Positions 1 to 8,437 of a stretch of DNA of 64,000 nucleotides are shown here, piece after piece. Source of the DNA: JAGOEF01 sp029564465. GTDB taxonomy: Bacteria; Bacteroidota; Bacteroidia; Bacteroidales; ML635J-15. Each line of letters starts with the position of its first letter. Within the stretch, counting starts at the first letter, position 1. Location: positions 8,670 to 72,669 of the forward strand of contig JAKQPY010000075.1 in the NCBI GenBank assembly GCA_029564465.1, written 5' to 3'. Below the pieces are notes generated by a model. The model saw nothing but the letters and a program-made list of their open reading frames with translations. It ran no database searches and was not told the origin of the DNA. The translations under genes were made by a program, and so were the position numbers.

Positions 1-143
1 GCCTCGAAATGGCTGAATCGCTGGAACAATTGCGGTGGATAGAAAATGGTTACAAAATCCGGGTTGCCTTCACCGAACACGAAAGCATTTCGGTTGATAC
101 TCCAAAAGACCTCGAAAAAATCCGTCAAATAGGACTTATCTGA
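1..143 (+). CDS. kdsB: 3-deoxy-manno-octulosonate cytidylyltransferase, C-terminal end (partial)
   Basis: Only the last 46 codons are in the window; the reading frame enters at base 3 and ends with TGA at 141-143. The tail reads LEMAESLEQLRWIENGYKI and then ESISVDTPKDLEK, which matches the C-terminus of CMP-KDO synthetases, where this segment closes the sugar-nucleotide fold. The enzyme activates KDO with CTP for lipid A core synthesis in the cytoplasm. The stop overlaps the start of the next gene (TGATG), so it is cotranscribed with the glycosyltransferase that follows. The catalytic N-terminus lies outside the window, so activity cannot be judged. Confidence 0.85.
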   Translation, partial: LEMAESLEQLRWIENGYKIRVAFTEHESISVDTPKDLEKIRQIGLI

Positions 144-1267
144 TGAATATTGCCATAAATACCCGCCTGGTTTTAAAAAACCGGCTCGAAGGTATCGGCT
201 GGTTTACTTACGAAACGGTAGGCCGCATGGCCCGCAATCATCCTGAGCACAACTTCATTTTTATTTTCGACAGACCGGTCGACCCCGGTTTTGTTTTCTC
301 CGATAATGTAAAAACTGTAGTTGCCGGTCCACCAACGCGCCACCCTGTGTTATGGTATATCTGGTTCGAATGGGTAATTCCCCGTATACTCCGAAAGCAC
401 AAGGCCGATTTGTTCATTTCGCCCGACGGATATGCATCGCTGCGCACCCGGGTGCCAACCATCACTGTGATTCATGATTTAAATTATGTGTATCACCCCG
501 AATACCTGCCCAAGCTGGCTGCCCGCTATTTCAACTACTTCATTCCTCGCTACGCATCCAGGTCGAAAAGAATAGGGACGGTGTCGGAATATTCACGTCA
601 GGATATTGCAGCGGTTTATCAGATAAATCCCGATATTATCGATGTATATTATAATGGTGCCAATGATTTGTATCAACCGGTAAGTGAAACAATTAAATCC
701 GAAATACGGACGAACTACACACAGGGGAAAGACTATTTTATTTTTGTTGGGGCACTGAGCCCCCGCAAAAACATCCCCGGTCTGCTCAAGGCCTATGATA
801 TTTACCGTGTAAATGGAGGCACCAGGCTCTTGCTGATCGTTGGCGATGCCATGCATAAAACAGGGGAAATAGATCTGTGTATGCAACAGATGCAATTTGC
901 AGGGGATGTGCTGTTCAGCGGACGGCTACGCGTTGAAGAGCTGAGCCGGGTAATGGCTTCGGCCAGTGCACTGGTTATGGTACCTTTCTTCGAAGGGTTT
1001 GGAATCCCCCTGGTCGAAGCCATGTATTGCGATGTTCCGGTAATTTGCAGCAACACCACATCATTGCCCGAAGTTGTGGGCGATGCTGCGCTCATGTGTG
1101 ACCCAAACGACCACGAAAGCATTGCTTCAAATATGGGTAAGCTGGAATCAGACGAAACTTTGCGTATGCAACTGATTGCAAATGGCCGGATTCAACGTAC
1201 CCGTTTCTCCTGGGATAAATCGGCAGAGCGTTTGTGGATGTCGGTCGAAAAAGTATTGTCACTATAA
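143..1267 (+). CDS. GT4-family glycosyltransferase
   Basis: A 374-aa cytoplasmic or membrane-associated glycosyltransferase of the GT-B fold. The N-terminal half carries a typical acceptor domain with an IHDLNYVYHPEY segment. The C-terminal half has the nucleotide-sugar domain: FVGALSPRKN near residue 210 and the E-x7-E motif EGFGIPLVE near 285, the catalytic/donor signature of GT4 enzymes. Its start overlaps the kdsB stop and it lies 2 bp before rnhB, so the three form an operon. Linkage to kdsB suggests a role in lipopolysaccharide or another surface glycan, but donor and acceptor cannot be read from the sequence. Confidence 0.88.
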   Translation: MNIAINTRLVLKNRLEGIGWFTYETVGRMARNHPEHNFIFIFDRPVDPGFVFSDNVKTVVAGPPTRHPVLWYIWFEWVIPRILRKHKADLFISPDGYASLRTRVPTITVIHDLNYVYHPEYLPKLAARYFNYFIPRYASRSKRIGTVSEYSRQDIAAVYQINPDIIDVYYNGANDLYQPVSETIKSEIRTNYTQGKDYFIFVGALSPRKNIPGLLKAYDIYRVNGGTRLLLIVGDAMHKTGEIDLCMQQMQFAGDVLFSGRLRVEELSRVMASASALVMVPFFEGFGIPLVEAMYCDVPVICSNTTSLPEVVGDAALMCDPNDHESIASNMGKLESDETLRMQLIANGRIQRTRFSWDKSAERLWMSVEKVLSL

Positions 1268-1269
1268 GT

Positions 1270-1869
1270 ATGTTGTTGCCCTTCAAAAACAACGATGTAA
1301 CAGAGGCCGGTTGCGATGAAGCAGGACGGGGCTGTCTGGCCGGCCCGGTGTTTGCCGCTGCTGTAATATTACCACAGAATTTCTGCAACGAAATGCTCAA
1401 CGACTCCAAAAAGCTTAATCTCCGCCAGCGCACAGAGCTTCGCCGCATTATCGAAAACGAAGCCCTGAGCTTTGCAGTAGCCGAAGTGTCGAATCTGAGA
1501 ATCGACGAGATTAACATTCTAAATGCTTCCATCGAAGCCATGCACATAGCTCTAAATAAGCTTAAGCTGCTACCCGGGCACATCCTTGTCGATGGAAACC
1601 GTTTTAAAAAATACAAGGATATACCTCACACCTGCGTGGTAAAAGGCGATGGCATGTATATGTCGATTGCAGCAGCTTCGGTACTCGCAAAAACATACCG
1701 CGACGATTTCATGGAAAAGCTGCACGAAGAATTTCCTCATTACTGTTGGAACCGCAACAAAGGCTACCCCACCGCCGATCACCGCCGTGCCATCGAAAAA
1801 ATCGGACCCACTCACTGGCACCGCCTGAGCTTCAAACTCACCGAACCACAACTGAAATTTGATTTCTGA
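1270..1869 (+). CDS. rnhB: Ribonuclease HII
   Basis: A 199-aa enzyme that cleaves RNA in RNA-DNA hybrids and single ribonucleotides in DNA. The opening motif EAGCDEAGRGCLAGPV holds the first catalytic Asp-Glu pair; further acidic residues follow in the ILVDGNRF and KGDGMYMSIAAAS segments. The ATG at 1270 was chosen because family members begin shortly before the DEAGRG motif. An in-frame start at 1234 would overlap the upstream glycosyltransferase by 34 bp and add a non-family extension. The gap to the upstream stop is 2 bp. Confidence 0.95.
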   Translation: MLLPFKNNDVTEAGCDEAGRGCLAGPVFAAAVILPQNFCNEMLNDSKKLNLRQRTELRRIIENEALSFAVAEVSNLRIDEINILNASIEAMHIALNKLKLLPGHILVDGNRFKKYKDIPHTCVVKGDGMYMSIAAASVLAKTYRDDFMEKLHEEFPHYCWNRNKGYPTADHRRAIEKIGPTHWHRLSFKLTEPQLKFDF

Positions 1870-2002
1870 CGAAAATTGATTTAATATCAGTAAGCCAGTC
1901 ATCCAGCGGGTCATCGATCGAAGTCGTGATGCAGCCGCAACACAAGACTGGTATTAATCATAAGCTGCCCCCGACACCAAAACCCAAACTGCCCGCTTTT
2001 AC

Positions 2003-2010
2003 TATCTTTG
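2003..2010 (+). promoter_or_regulatory. Candidate Bacteroidota -7 element before prmC
   Basis: TATCTTTG matches TAnnTTTG exactly and ends 14 bp before the chosen prmC ATG. No convincing -33 TTTG is visible at the usual spacing. It supports the 2025 start over the in-frame upstream start at 1926, which would place this element inside the coding sequence. Confidence 0.45.
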
Positions 2011-2024
2011 CAAAAACAACAACC

Positions 2025-2876
2025 ATGACCCGTCGTCAGCTTTTCCGGCAATTCACTCAGGCACTCAGCCAGCTTTATCCTGCTCCCGAGGCCGAATCGC
2101 TGGCTGGTCTTGCCCTCAGGCACGCTGCCCAAACCGATACCTTGCAATGGCATCTCGGCTACGATCAGGATCCCGGCGAGGCCGAACAGATACGTGCCAA
2201 CCAAATCCTTCAACGACTGCTGCAACACGAGCCATTACAGTATATCACCGGTGAAACATGGTTTTGTGGATTGCGTTTTTCGGTCAACCCTTCGGTGCTT
2301 ATCCCACGCCCCGAAACCGAGATGCTCACCGACCGTATTATCAGCGAAAACAAAAATACCCCCAATCTGGTGATTGCCGATATTGGCACCGGTTCAGGCT
2401 GCATCGCCATCAGCATGGCAAAACTACTTACCCAAAGCCGGGTACATGCCTTCGACCTGTCGGAGGCTGCCCTGAGCACCGCCCGTTCCAATGCCATCGC
2501 ACAGGGTGTCGAAGTAAATTTTTATACTTTGGATATTCTTCGCGATTCACTCTCGAAGCACCTGTCCACTGCCGGCATCATCGTCAGTAACCCGCCTTAT
2601 GTTCTTGAGTCCGATAAACCTGCCATGCTGCCCAACGTACTCAGCTACGAACCCCATGAGGCACTCTTTGTCCCCGACAACAACCCATTGCTTTTCTACC
2701 ACGCCATTGCCAGCCAGGCATTCCAAATCCTCCGCTCCGGTGGCCGCCTCTATTTCGAAATACACGAAACACAAGGCCAAAACTTAATCGAAATGCTACA
2801 CCAAATGGGCTACACCAACATTCTCCTTTCTCCCGACTTCAACAACAAACACCGCTTCATCTCCGCCTCAAAATAG
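2025..2876 (+). CDS. prmC: Peptide chain release factor N5-glutamine methyltransferase
   Basis: A 283-aa class I SAM-dependent methyltransferase that methylates the GGQ glutamine of release factors. Visible are the N-terminal helical domain, the SAM-binding stretch IADIGTGSGCIAISMA near residue 122, and the catalytic NPPY motif (VSNPPYVLES) near 187. The start at 2025 gives family length and follows a promoter-like TATCTTTG; an upstream ATG at 1926 would add a low-complexity proline/lysine leader. It appears to be transcribed separately from rnhB, as the gap is 155 bp. Confidence 0.93.
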   Translation: MTRRQLFRQFTQALSQLYPAPEAESLAGLALRHAAQTDTLQWHLGYDQDPGEAEQIRANQILQRLLQHEPLQYITGETWFCGLRFSVNPSVLIPRPETEMLTDRIISENKNTPNLVIADIGTGSGCIAISMAKLLTQSRVHAFDLSEAALSTARSNAIAQGVEVNFYTLDILRDSLSKHLSTAGIIVSNPPYVLESDKPAMLPNVLSYEPHEALFVPDNNPLLFYHAIASQAFQILRSGGRLYFEIHETQGQNLIEMLHQMGYTNILLSPDFNNKHRFISASK

Positions 2877-3001
2877 CCCTGCACCCGCTTTCCCAAACTT
2901 CCCGGCTTTGTAAAAGCTAATCCCTTAAAACTTTTACTTTTCTGCCACCCCCCGCTCGCGCGGATTTGCAATCTGAGCGCAAACAATTGACACACTTTTT
3001 T

Positions 3002-3270
3002 GAACATTCTCGTCTTAGCGCTGAACATTCTTGCTTTAGCACTGAACATTCTTGCTTTAGCATCGAACATTCTCGTCTTAGCGTAGAACATTCTCGTCAT
3101 AGCGCTGAACATTCTCGCCTTAGCGCTGAACATTCTTGCTTTAGCACTGAACATTCTTGCTTTAGCGCTGAACATTCTTGCTTTAGCGTCGAATATTCTT
3201 GCTTTAGCACTGAACATTCTTGCTTTAGCGTCGAACATTCTCGTTTTAGCGCTGAACATTCTTGCTTTAG
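3002..3270. repeat. 21-bp tandem repeat array (12 full copies plus a partial one)
   Basis: Twelve complete 21-bp units and a 17-bp partial unit follow one another without spacers. Each begins GAACATTCT (once GAATATTCT), continues as a CGTCTT-type or TGCTTT-type variant, then AGC, then a variable triplet (GCT, ACT, ATC, GTA, GTC). It fills most of the 482-bp gap between prmC and the next gene and ends 33 bp before that gene's -33 box. Because the unit is a multiple of three, long open frames exist on both strands, but neither looks like a gene. Function is unknown. Confidence 0.95.
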
Positions 3271-3302
3271 AATTTACCACCACCGTCATGGCGTTCGTTT
3301 TT

Positions 3303-3333
3303 TTTGAACCAGCCATCAAAAAGACTATATTTG
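3303..3333 (+). promoter_or_regulatory. Bacteroidota-type promoter for the 3359 lipoprotein gene
   Basis: TTTG at 3303-3306, a 19-bp spacer, and TATATTTG at 3326-3333 match the TTTG-N19-TAnnTTTG consensus exactly. The start codon follows 25 bp later. The tandem repeat array ends just upstream. Confidence 0.75.
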
Positions 3334-3358
3334 TACAAGCAACAAAACCCCTGACAAA

Positions 3359-4051
3359 ATGAAAAGACACCATTTCATCCCAGTTATTCTCCTCATCGCT
3401 TTCCTCAGTGCCCTCACCGCCTGCGAAACCGAAAGCCAGCAGGACGTTAATCAAGACCGCATTTATGTGTACTACGAGCTATACTACAATGCCGATCAGG
3501 ACATAACCTACGCCAAAGCCTCCTTCCGGTTTGGCAGCATCACCGGCACCATACTTCAGCTCTCAGGCCACAGCTACGTGAAATTCAACGATGCCTACCT
3601 TACCTACAAGCCGGTGTTGGCTTACTACGAAGCCACTTTTCCCGGCCTTGTCACCGAAGGCGACTTCCGCTATATCGACCTCGACAGCACCATATTCGTC
3701 AACCACGCCACGCTCCACCCGGTCGATCTGGCCGAAACACTCGACACCATCCACAAAGGCCATGTATACGAACTGCCTTTCGATGGCGATTCAATCCGTG
3801 CCGACGAAACCGTCACAGCCTTCATCAACTCCACGCTTGGCACCGATCTCCAGACCTTCTCCCAATCGAACCTGCTTACCGTTAGCGTACTCATGCCCGC
3901 CGACCGCACACTGGAAATCACCCCGGGCATAAACACCATCTATGTACGCCGCAATTACCTGAACCCGGTAGCGCAAGCCAGTTCTGCCGGTGCCGAAATT
4001 CATTCCATCTATCAGTCGCACGCCCGTCAGATATACGTAAAATCCGAGTAA
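3359..4051 (+). CDS. Hypothetical lipoprotein
   Basis: A 230-aa protein with a short basic N-terminus, a hydrophobic segment and a lipobox (LTAC) that places the acylated Cys near residue 22. It should be exported and anchored by lipid, probably at the outer membrane. The mature part is rich in Tyr, Thr and Asp with alternating beta-like stretches. I recognise no family. It has its own consensus promoter just after the tandem repeat array and is followed by a 90-bp gap to mutS. Confidence 0.8.
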   Translation: MKRHHFIPVILLIAFLSALTACETESQQDVNQDRIYVYYELYYNADQDITYAKASFRFGSITGTILQLSGHSYVKFNDAYLTYKPVLAYYEATFPGLVTEGDFRYIDLDSTIFVNHATLHPVDLAETLDTIHKGHVYELPFDGDSIRADETVTAFINSTLGTDLQTFSQSNLLTVSVLMPADRTLEITPGINTIYVRRNYLNPVAQASSAGAEIHSIYQSHARQIYVKSE

Positions 4052-4141
4052 GCCCATTTTTGCCAAAAGATGTTAACACCTGCCAAAAATCACGGCAGAA
4101 AAAACTATTTTTAAGCCGCATTTAAAAACAGGTGATTCCCA

Positions 4142-6748
4142 ATGGCGCAAACCGACGAAACCCCGTTGATGAAGCAGTACTACAGCATCAAGGCCAAACA
4201 CCCCGATGCCATTCTGCTCTTTAGAGTCGGCGATTTCTACGAAACTTTCGAAGAAGATGCCCGGCGCGCTTCGTCAATCCTTGGGATCACACTCACCAAA
4301 CGAGCCAATGGGGCCGCTTCTTATGTCGATTTGGCAGGCTTTCCCTACCACGCCCTCGACACCTACCTGCCCAAACTCGTAAGAGCCGGCATGCGTGTGG
4401 CCATCTGCGAGCAACTCGAAGACCCCAAACAGACAAAAACCATTGTCCGTCGTGGTATCACCGAACTCGTTACACCCGGTGTGGCCCTCAACGATCAGAT
4501 ACTCGAAAACAAGGAAAATAACTTCCTTGCCAGCGTCTATATCGATAAAAAGAATATCGGTGTCGCTTTTCTCGACATATCAACCGGCGAATTCCTTCTA
4601 TCGCAGGGCGAACCCGAATATATTGACAAGCTGCTTCAAAGTTTCCGACCCAAGGAAGTCCTTTACGAAAGGCAATACAAAGAACAATTCCTTCAGCACT
4701 TCGGGACACGACACACCATTTTCCCCCTCGACGACTGGGTTTTCACCGAGGAAAATGCCAACGAACGCCTGCTTAACCATTTCAGGGTAAAAAACCTGAA
4801 AGGCTTTGGCGTTCACGAAATGATCCACGGGGTAGTGGCTGCCGGAGCCATTCTCAACTATCTCCTTATCACCGAGCACCGTAATATTGGCCACATTAAT
4901 GGCTTGTCGCGCATCGACCGTGACCAGTACGTATGGCTCGATAAGTTCACCGTTCGCAATCTCGAATTGCTGAATAGCATGAGCGAAGGCGGCAAGTCGC
5001 TCCTCGACATTCTCGATCGTACTACCAGTCCCATGGGAGGCCGTCTGCTGCGACGCTGGATAAGCCTTCCGCTGGTAAATCGCGCCAAAATCAACGACCG
5101 CCTCGATGTGGTGGAATTTCTGCTGCTCAACAAGCCGGTTGCCGAAGAGCTTAAAGCGGGCATTTCGAATGTGGGCGATCTCGAACGACTCATCTCCAAA
5201 GTGGCAGCCATACGGGTGAATCCCCGCGAGATGGTGCAGCTCAAGCACTCGCTTCATGCAGTAGCACGCGTAAAAGAAAGCGCTGCAATGGCCGGTAATG
5301 CCATTCTAACCCGGGTAGCCGACCAGTTAAACCCCTGTGCCGATATTTGCCGTCGCCTCGAAGCCGAACTCATCGAAGACGCTCCCAACCTTATAGCCAA
5401 AGGCAACGTTATTGCGCCCGGCGTTTCCGCTGAGCTCGACGAACTTCGTCACATCACCGGTTCCGGAAAAGAATACCTCATCGAAATGCAACAGCGTGAA
5501 ATCGAAAACACGGGTATCTCTTCGCTACGCATCGGTTTCAACAATGTGTTCGGTTATTACTTCGAAGTGCGCAACACGCACAAAGACAAAGTTCCCGAAA
5601 CATGGATCCGCAAGCAGACGCTCGTCAGTGCCGAACGATACATCACCGAAGAACTTAAAGAATACGAAAGTAAAATTTTAGGTGCCGAAGAAAAAATTTC
5701 CGTAATCGAGCAACGCCTTTTCAACGACCTTGTACTGAGCATGGGCGATTATATCAGCACCATTCAGCTCAATGCCAATCATATAGCGTTAATCGACTGT
5801 CTGTTGTCGTTTGCTCAGGTTGCCGGACAAAACAACTACATCAAACCCGGAATCGACGAATCTCGCATCATCGACATTCGTGATGGCCGCCATCCCGTCA
5901 TCGAAAAACAACTTGCTCCGGGGGATGCCTACATCACCAACGATGTCTATCTCGACCCCGATGAGCAGCAAATTATGATGATTACCGGCCCCAACATGTC
6001 GGGAAAATCTGCATTACTCAGGCAATCGGCTCTGATTTGCCTTATGGCACAAATGGGCAGCTTCGTGCCCGCAGCTTCGGCTAATCTAGGCATTGTCGAT
6101 AAAATATTTACACGCGTAGGTGCATCCGACAATATTTCGATGGGAGAATCAACCTTTATGGTCGAAATGAACGAAGCAGCAAGCATCCTCAACAACCTGT
6201 CGGACCGCAGTCTCGTACTCCTCGACGAAATAGGGCGCGGCACCAGCACTTACGATGGGGTGAGCATTGCCTGGGCTATTGCCGAATACCTGCACGAAAA
6301 CCCTAAAGCCCGCGCCAAAACACTGTTTGCTACCCACTACCATGAGCTCAATGAGATGGAAAAAACCTTTCGTCGCATCAAAAACTTTAACGTTTCGGTA
6401 AAAGAAACCGGCGACAAGGTAATCTTTATGCGTAAACTAAAACCCGGGGGCAGCAACCACAGCTTTGGTATTCATGTGGCTGAAATGGCGGGAATGCCAC
6501 CATCGGTTATCGACAGGGCAAGGCAGATATTATCGCAACTCGAAGGCAGCCGCGATCAAAGCCAGTTGAGCAAACCCACCGAAAAAATCGCAAAAACACG
6601 CGAAGGCTATCAGCTTAGCTTCTTCCAACTCGAAGACCCAGTGCTCAAACAAATCCGCGACGAAATTAAAAATCTCGACATCAACGCCCTCACACCCCTC
6701 GAAGCCCTCAACAAACTCAACGAGATTAAAAAACTGAGTGGGTTATAG
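4142..6748 (+). CDS. mutS: DNA mismatch repair protein MutS
   Basis: An 868-aa protein of full MutS length. The N-terminal mismatch-binding domain includes the FRVGDFYETFEEDA segment, with the Phe-x-Glu wedge (FYE) that contacts the mismatch. The C-terminal ATPase has Walker A GPNMSGKSALLRQ near residue 618, the GESTFMVEM signature and Walker B DEIGRGTSTYDG. A helix-turn-helix dimerisation tail follows. It recognises mismatches and recruits MutL in the cytoplasm. No frameshift or missing motif was seen. The gene stands alone and converges on the hydrolase gene at 6775. Confidence 0.97.
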   Translation: MAQTDETPLMKQYYSIKAKHPDAILLFRVGDFYETFEEDARRASSILGITLTKRANGAASYVDLAGFPYHALDTYLPKLVRAGMRVAICEQLEDPKQTKTIVRRGITELVTPGVALNDQILENKENNFLASVYIDKKNIGVAFLDISTGEFLLSQGEPEYIDKLLQSFRPKEVLYERQYKEQFLQHFGTRHTIFPLDDWVFTEENANERLLNHFRVKNLKGFGVHEMIHGVVAAGAILNYLLITEHRNIGHINGLSRIDRDQYVWLDKFTVRNLELLNSMSEGGKSLLDILDRTTSPMGGRLLRRWISLPLVNRAKINDRLDVVEFLLLNKPVAEELKAGISNVGDLERLISKVAAIRVNPREMVQLKHSLHAVARVKESAAMAGNAILTRVADQLNPCADICRRLEAELIEDAPNLIAKGNVIAPGVSAELDELRHITGSGKEYLIEMQQREIENTGISSLRIGFNNVFGYYFEVRNTHKDKVPETWIRKQTLVSAERYITEELKEYESKILGAEEKISVIEQRLFNDLVLSMGDYISTIQLNANHIALIDCLLSFAQVAGQNNYIKPGIDESRIIDIRDGRHPVIEKQLAPGDAYITNDVYLDPDEQQIMMITGPNMSGKSALLRQSALICLMAQMGSFVPAASANLGIVDKIFTRVGASDNISMGESTFMVEMNEAASILNNLSDRSLVLLDEIGRGTSTYDGVSIAWAIAEYLHENPKARAKTLFATHYHELNEMEKTFRRIKNFNVSVKETGDKVIFMRKLKPGGSNHSFGIHVAEMAGMPPSVIDRARQILSQLEGSRDQSQLSKPTEKIAKTREGYQLSFFQLEDPVLKQIRDEIKNLDINALTPLEALNKLNEIKKLSGL

Positions 6749-6774
6749 ATTTTATTGGCGTATTACCAATTCTT

Positions 6775-7575
6775 TTATTTCAAGAACTCCAGCATCTCCT
6801 TCACTACCAGTTCGGGTTGCTCGGCATGCATCCAGTGGCCTGCTTCGGCAATATCGCGAACGCTCACATTTCCAAAGATAAAACGAATGAGCTTTTCGTC
6901 GCTGTGGGGCAGATAATCGGATTTTGTTCCCCTCAGAAATAATGTAGGGACATTAATCTTATGATCAATAAAATCATCCGGATTAAGCCCGCTGCCAATT
7001 TCGGGCAGGTTATTCATCAGGGCTTCAAGGTTTATACGCCACTGCAATTTGCCATGTTGCTTTTCCACATTTTTCAGCATAAACTGCACCAGACGCCGGC
7101 TTTCGATTCCCCGGCTCAGAATCGCTTCGGCTTCCAGCAGGTTTGTGGCCTGCTCAATGCCCGAATTTATCAGAAAACTCATCAGGTTTAAATGAAACAA
7201 CGAATGTTCCGACACATCGGTAAGTTGGTGATAGCTGCGCGGGGAAATGTCGAGTACAATCAGTTTTTCGAGCCTTTCGGGAAATCGCGAAGCAAAAAAC
7301 ATAGCGGTTTTACCTCCCATCGAATGACCTGCCAGCGAAAAGCTTTCGATATGCTCCTTATTGGCATATTCCAGCAAATCGTCCGTCATTGCCCTGTAAC
7401 TATGATCGTAGTGATGCGCCGACTTTCCGTGATTGCGCTGGTCGGGCAGATGCACTGTAAATTCCGACGACAATGCCGAGGCAATACTCAACCAGTTATC
7501 GCCACTACCATATAAACCATGCAGTACAATCAGGTGCCGCGATGCATTGCCCTTTTTTCTGGCATATAGCTCCAT
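6775..7575 (-). CDS. Alpha/beta-fold hydrolase (YbfF-like esterase)
   Basis: A 266-aa alpha/beta hydrolase. The oxyanion region is IVLHGLYGSGDNW near residue 18, the nucleophile elbow is GHSMGGK near 83, and the terminal catalytic His is in the AGHWMHAEQP segment near 247. This architecture and length fit the YbfF family of small-molecule esterases. There is no signal peptide, so it is probably cytoplasmic. It follows the phosphatase gene by 4 bp and is probably cotranscribed with it. The substrate cannot be predicted. Confidence 0.85.
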   Translation of the reverse strand: MELYARKKGNASRHLIVLHGLYGSGDNWLSIASALSSEFTVHLPDQRNHGKSAHHYDHSYRAMTDDLLEYANKEHIESFSLAGHSMGGKTAMFFASRFPERLEKLIVLDISPRSYHQLTDVSEHSLFHLNLMSFLINSGIEQATNLLEAEAILSRGIESRRLVQFMLKNVEKQHGKLQWRINLEALMNNLPEIGSGLNPDDFIDHKINVPTLFLRGTKSDYLPHSDEKLIRFIFGNVSVRDIAEAGHWMHAEQPELVVKEMLEFLK

Positions 7576-7579
7576 GTTG

Positions 7580-8404
7580 CTATTTTAAGTCTTCGTAGCT
7601 GATCATCAACTTACGGCGCTGTTCAAATTTCGGTGTTTCGCTCTTGTCGTACAGTGGTTTTTCCCATCCGCCATAGGTGGGATTGGGGATAATTACATAG
7701 CGTGTTCCAAACAGTGATGCATTGGCATCGACAGCTCCTTTGGCATAGTCGGTTTTTCTATCGTCGAAATCGTTGCTGAAATCTGCCAGGTTATCGCCAA
7801 TAAAAAGAACTACCGAGTAATTCTGCATAATTGAATCGCGGCGCATTTTTTTGTCGCTGGTGGTGGTTTTCAGATAAAAACGTTCGGCAGGAATTTCGGG
7901 AAAACCCAGAGCTTTCATATTGTTGAGCGTCCATTGCAGTTCACTGTCAAGGCGGTTTGAAACATAAAATACTTCCACGTTGTTTTCGAGTGCAAACCTG
8001 ATAAAATCAACGGCACCGGGCAACGCCACTGCCTTCTCCATCTTACTCCATTCCTCCCACAATTCAGGGCTGAATTCGTTGTGATTTATGCTCATTTCGG
8101 CCATAAACGGACTGTTATCAAGCAATGTTTCGTCGATATCGAGAATTACAGCTTTTTTCAGCGGCGACTTGTCGGCTTTTACATTGGCAACAAGCGCTGT
8201 TTTGGCCAGATTGAATGCCTGATAGGAACAAGCCTGCATTTCGCCCGATAGTTGATACCACAACACCGCCTGATGCAAATAATCGCCGGCATGATTTTCG
8301 ACCACGGGTTTTTCGCTTTCAGTTTTGGGCTTTTCGCAGCACGATTGCAACAAAATACTTCCACTAACCAGAGTGGCAACAGCTAATAAATGAACGAGTT
8401 TCAT
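7580..8404 (-). CDS. Lipoprotein e(P4)-family 5'-nucleotidase / acid phosphatase
   Basis: A 274-aa HAD-superfamily phosphatase with a lipoprotein signal (LLQSC near residue 22). The first HAD motif is ILDIDETLLDNSPF near residue 88, giving the nucleophile and acid-base aspartates; a late aspartate motif is VLFIGDNLADFSNDFDDR. Family members are outer-membrane-anchored phosphomonoesterases that act on nucleotides such as NMN or 5'-nucleotides. It is the first gene of a two-gene minus-strand operon with the alpha/beta hydrolase. Confidence 0.88.
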   Translation of the reverse strand: MKLVHLLAVATLVSGSILLQSCCEKPKTESEKPVVENHAGDYLHQAVLWYQLSGEMQACSYQAFNLAKTALVANVKADKSPLKKAVILDIDETLLDNSPFMAEMSINHNEFSPELWEEWSKMEKAVALPGAVDFIRFALENNVEVFYVSNRLDSELQWTLNNMKALGFPEIPAERFYLKTTTSDKKMRRDSIMQNYSVVLFIGDNLADFSNDFDDRKTDYAKGAVDANASLFGTRYVIIPNPTYGGWEKPLYDKSETPKFEQRRKLMISYEDLK

Positions 8405-8437
8405 AGTAATATAAATTTAATGAGACAAATTCGGTTT

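Noticed and set aside
1234..1269. Extended rnhB start
   Set aside because: Overlaps the glycosyltransferase and adds sequence not seen in the family.
1926..2024. Extended prmC start
   Set aside because: Would place a good -7 element within the gene and gives a non-family leader.
3002..3270. CRISPR array
   Set aside because: Units abut without unique spacers and no cas genes lie nearby.
2966..3307. Forward open frame with EHSRLSA-type repeats
   Set aside because: Same cause; no promoter or family, and it overlaps the promoter of the next gene.
2810..3454. Long antisense open frame across the tandem repeats with a repeated seven-residue unit
   Set aside because: It exists because the repeat unit is 21 bp; it overlaps the end of prmC, a consensus promoter and the start of the lipoprotein gene, and has no family look.
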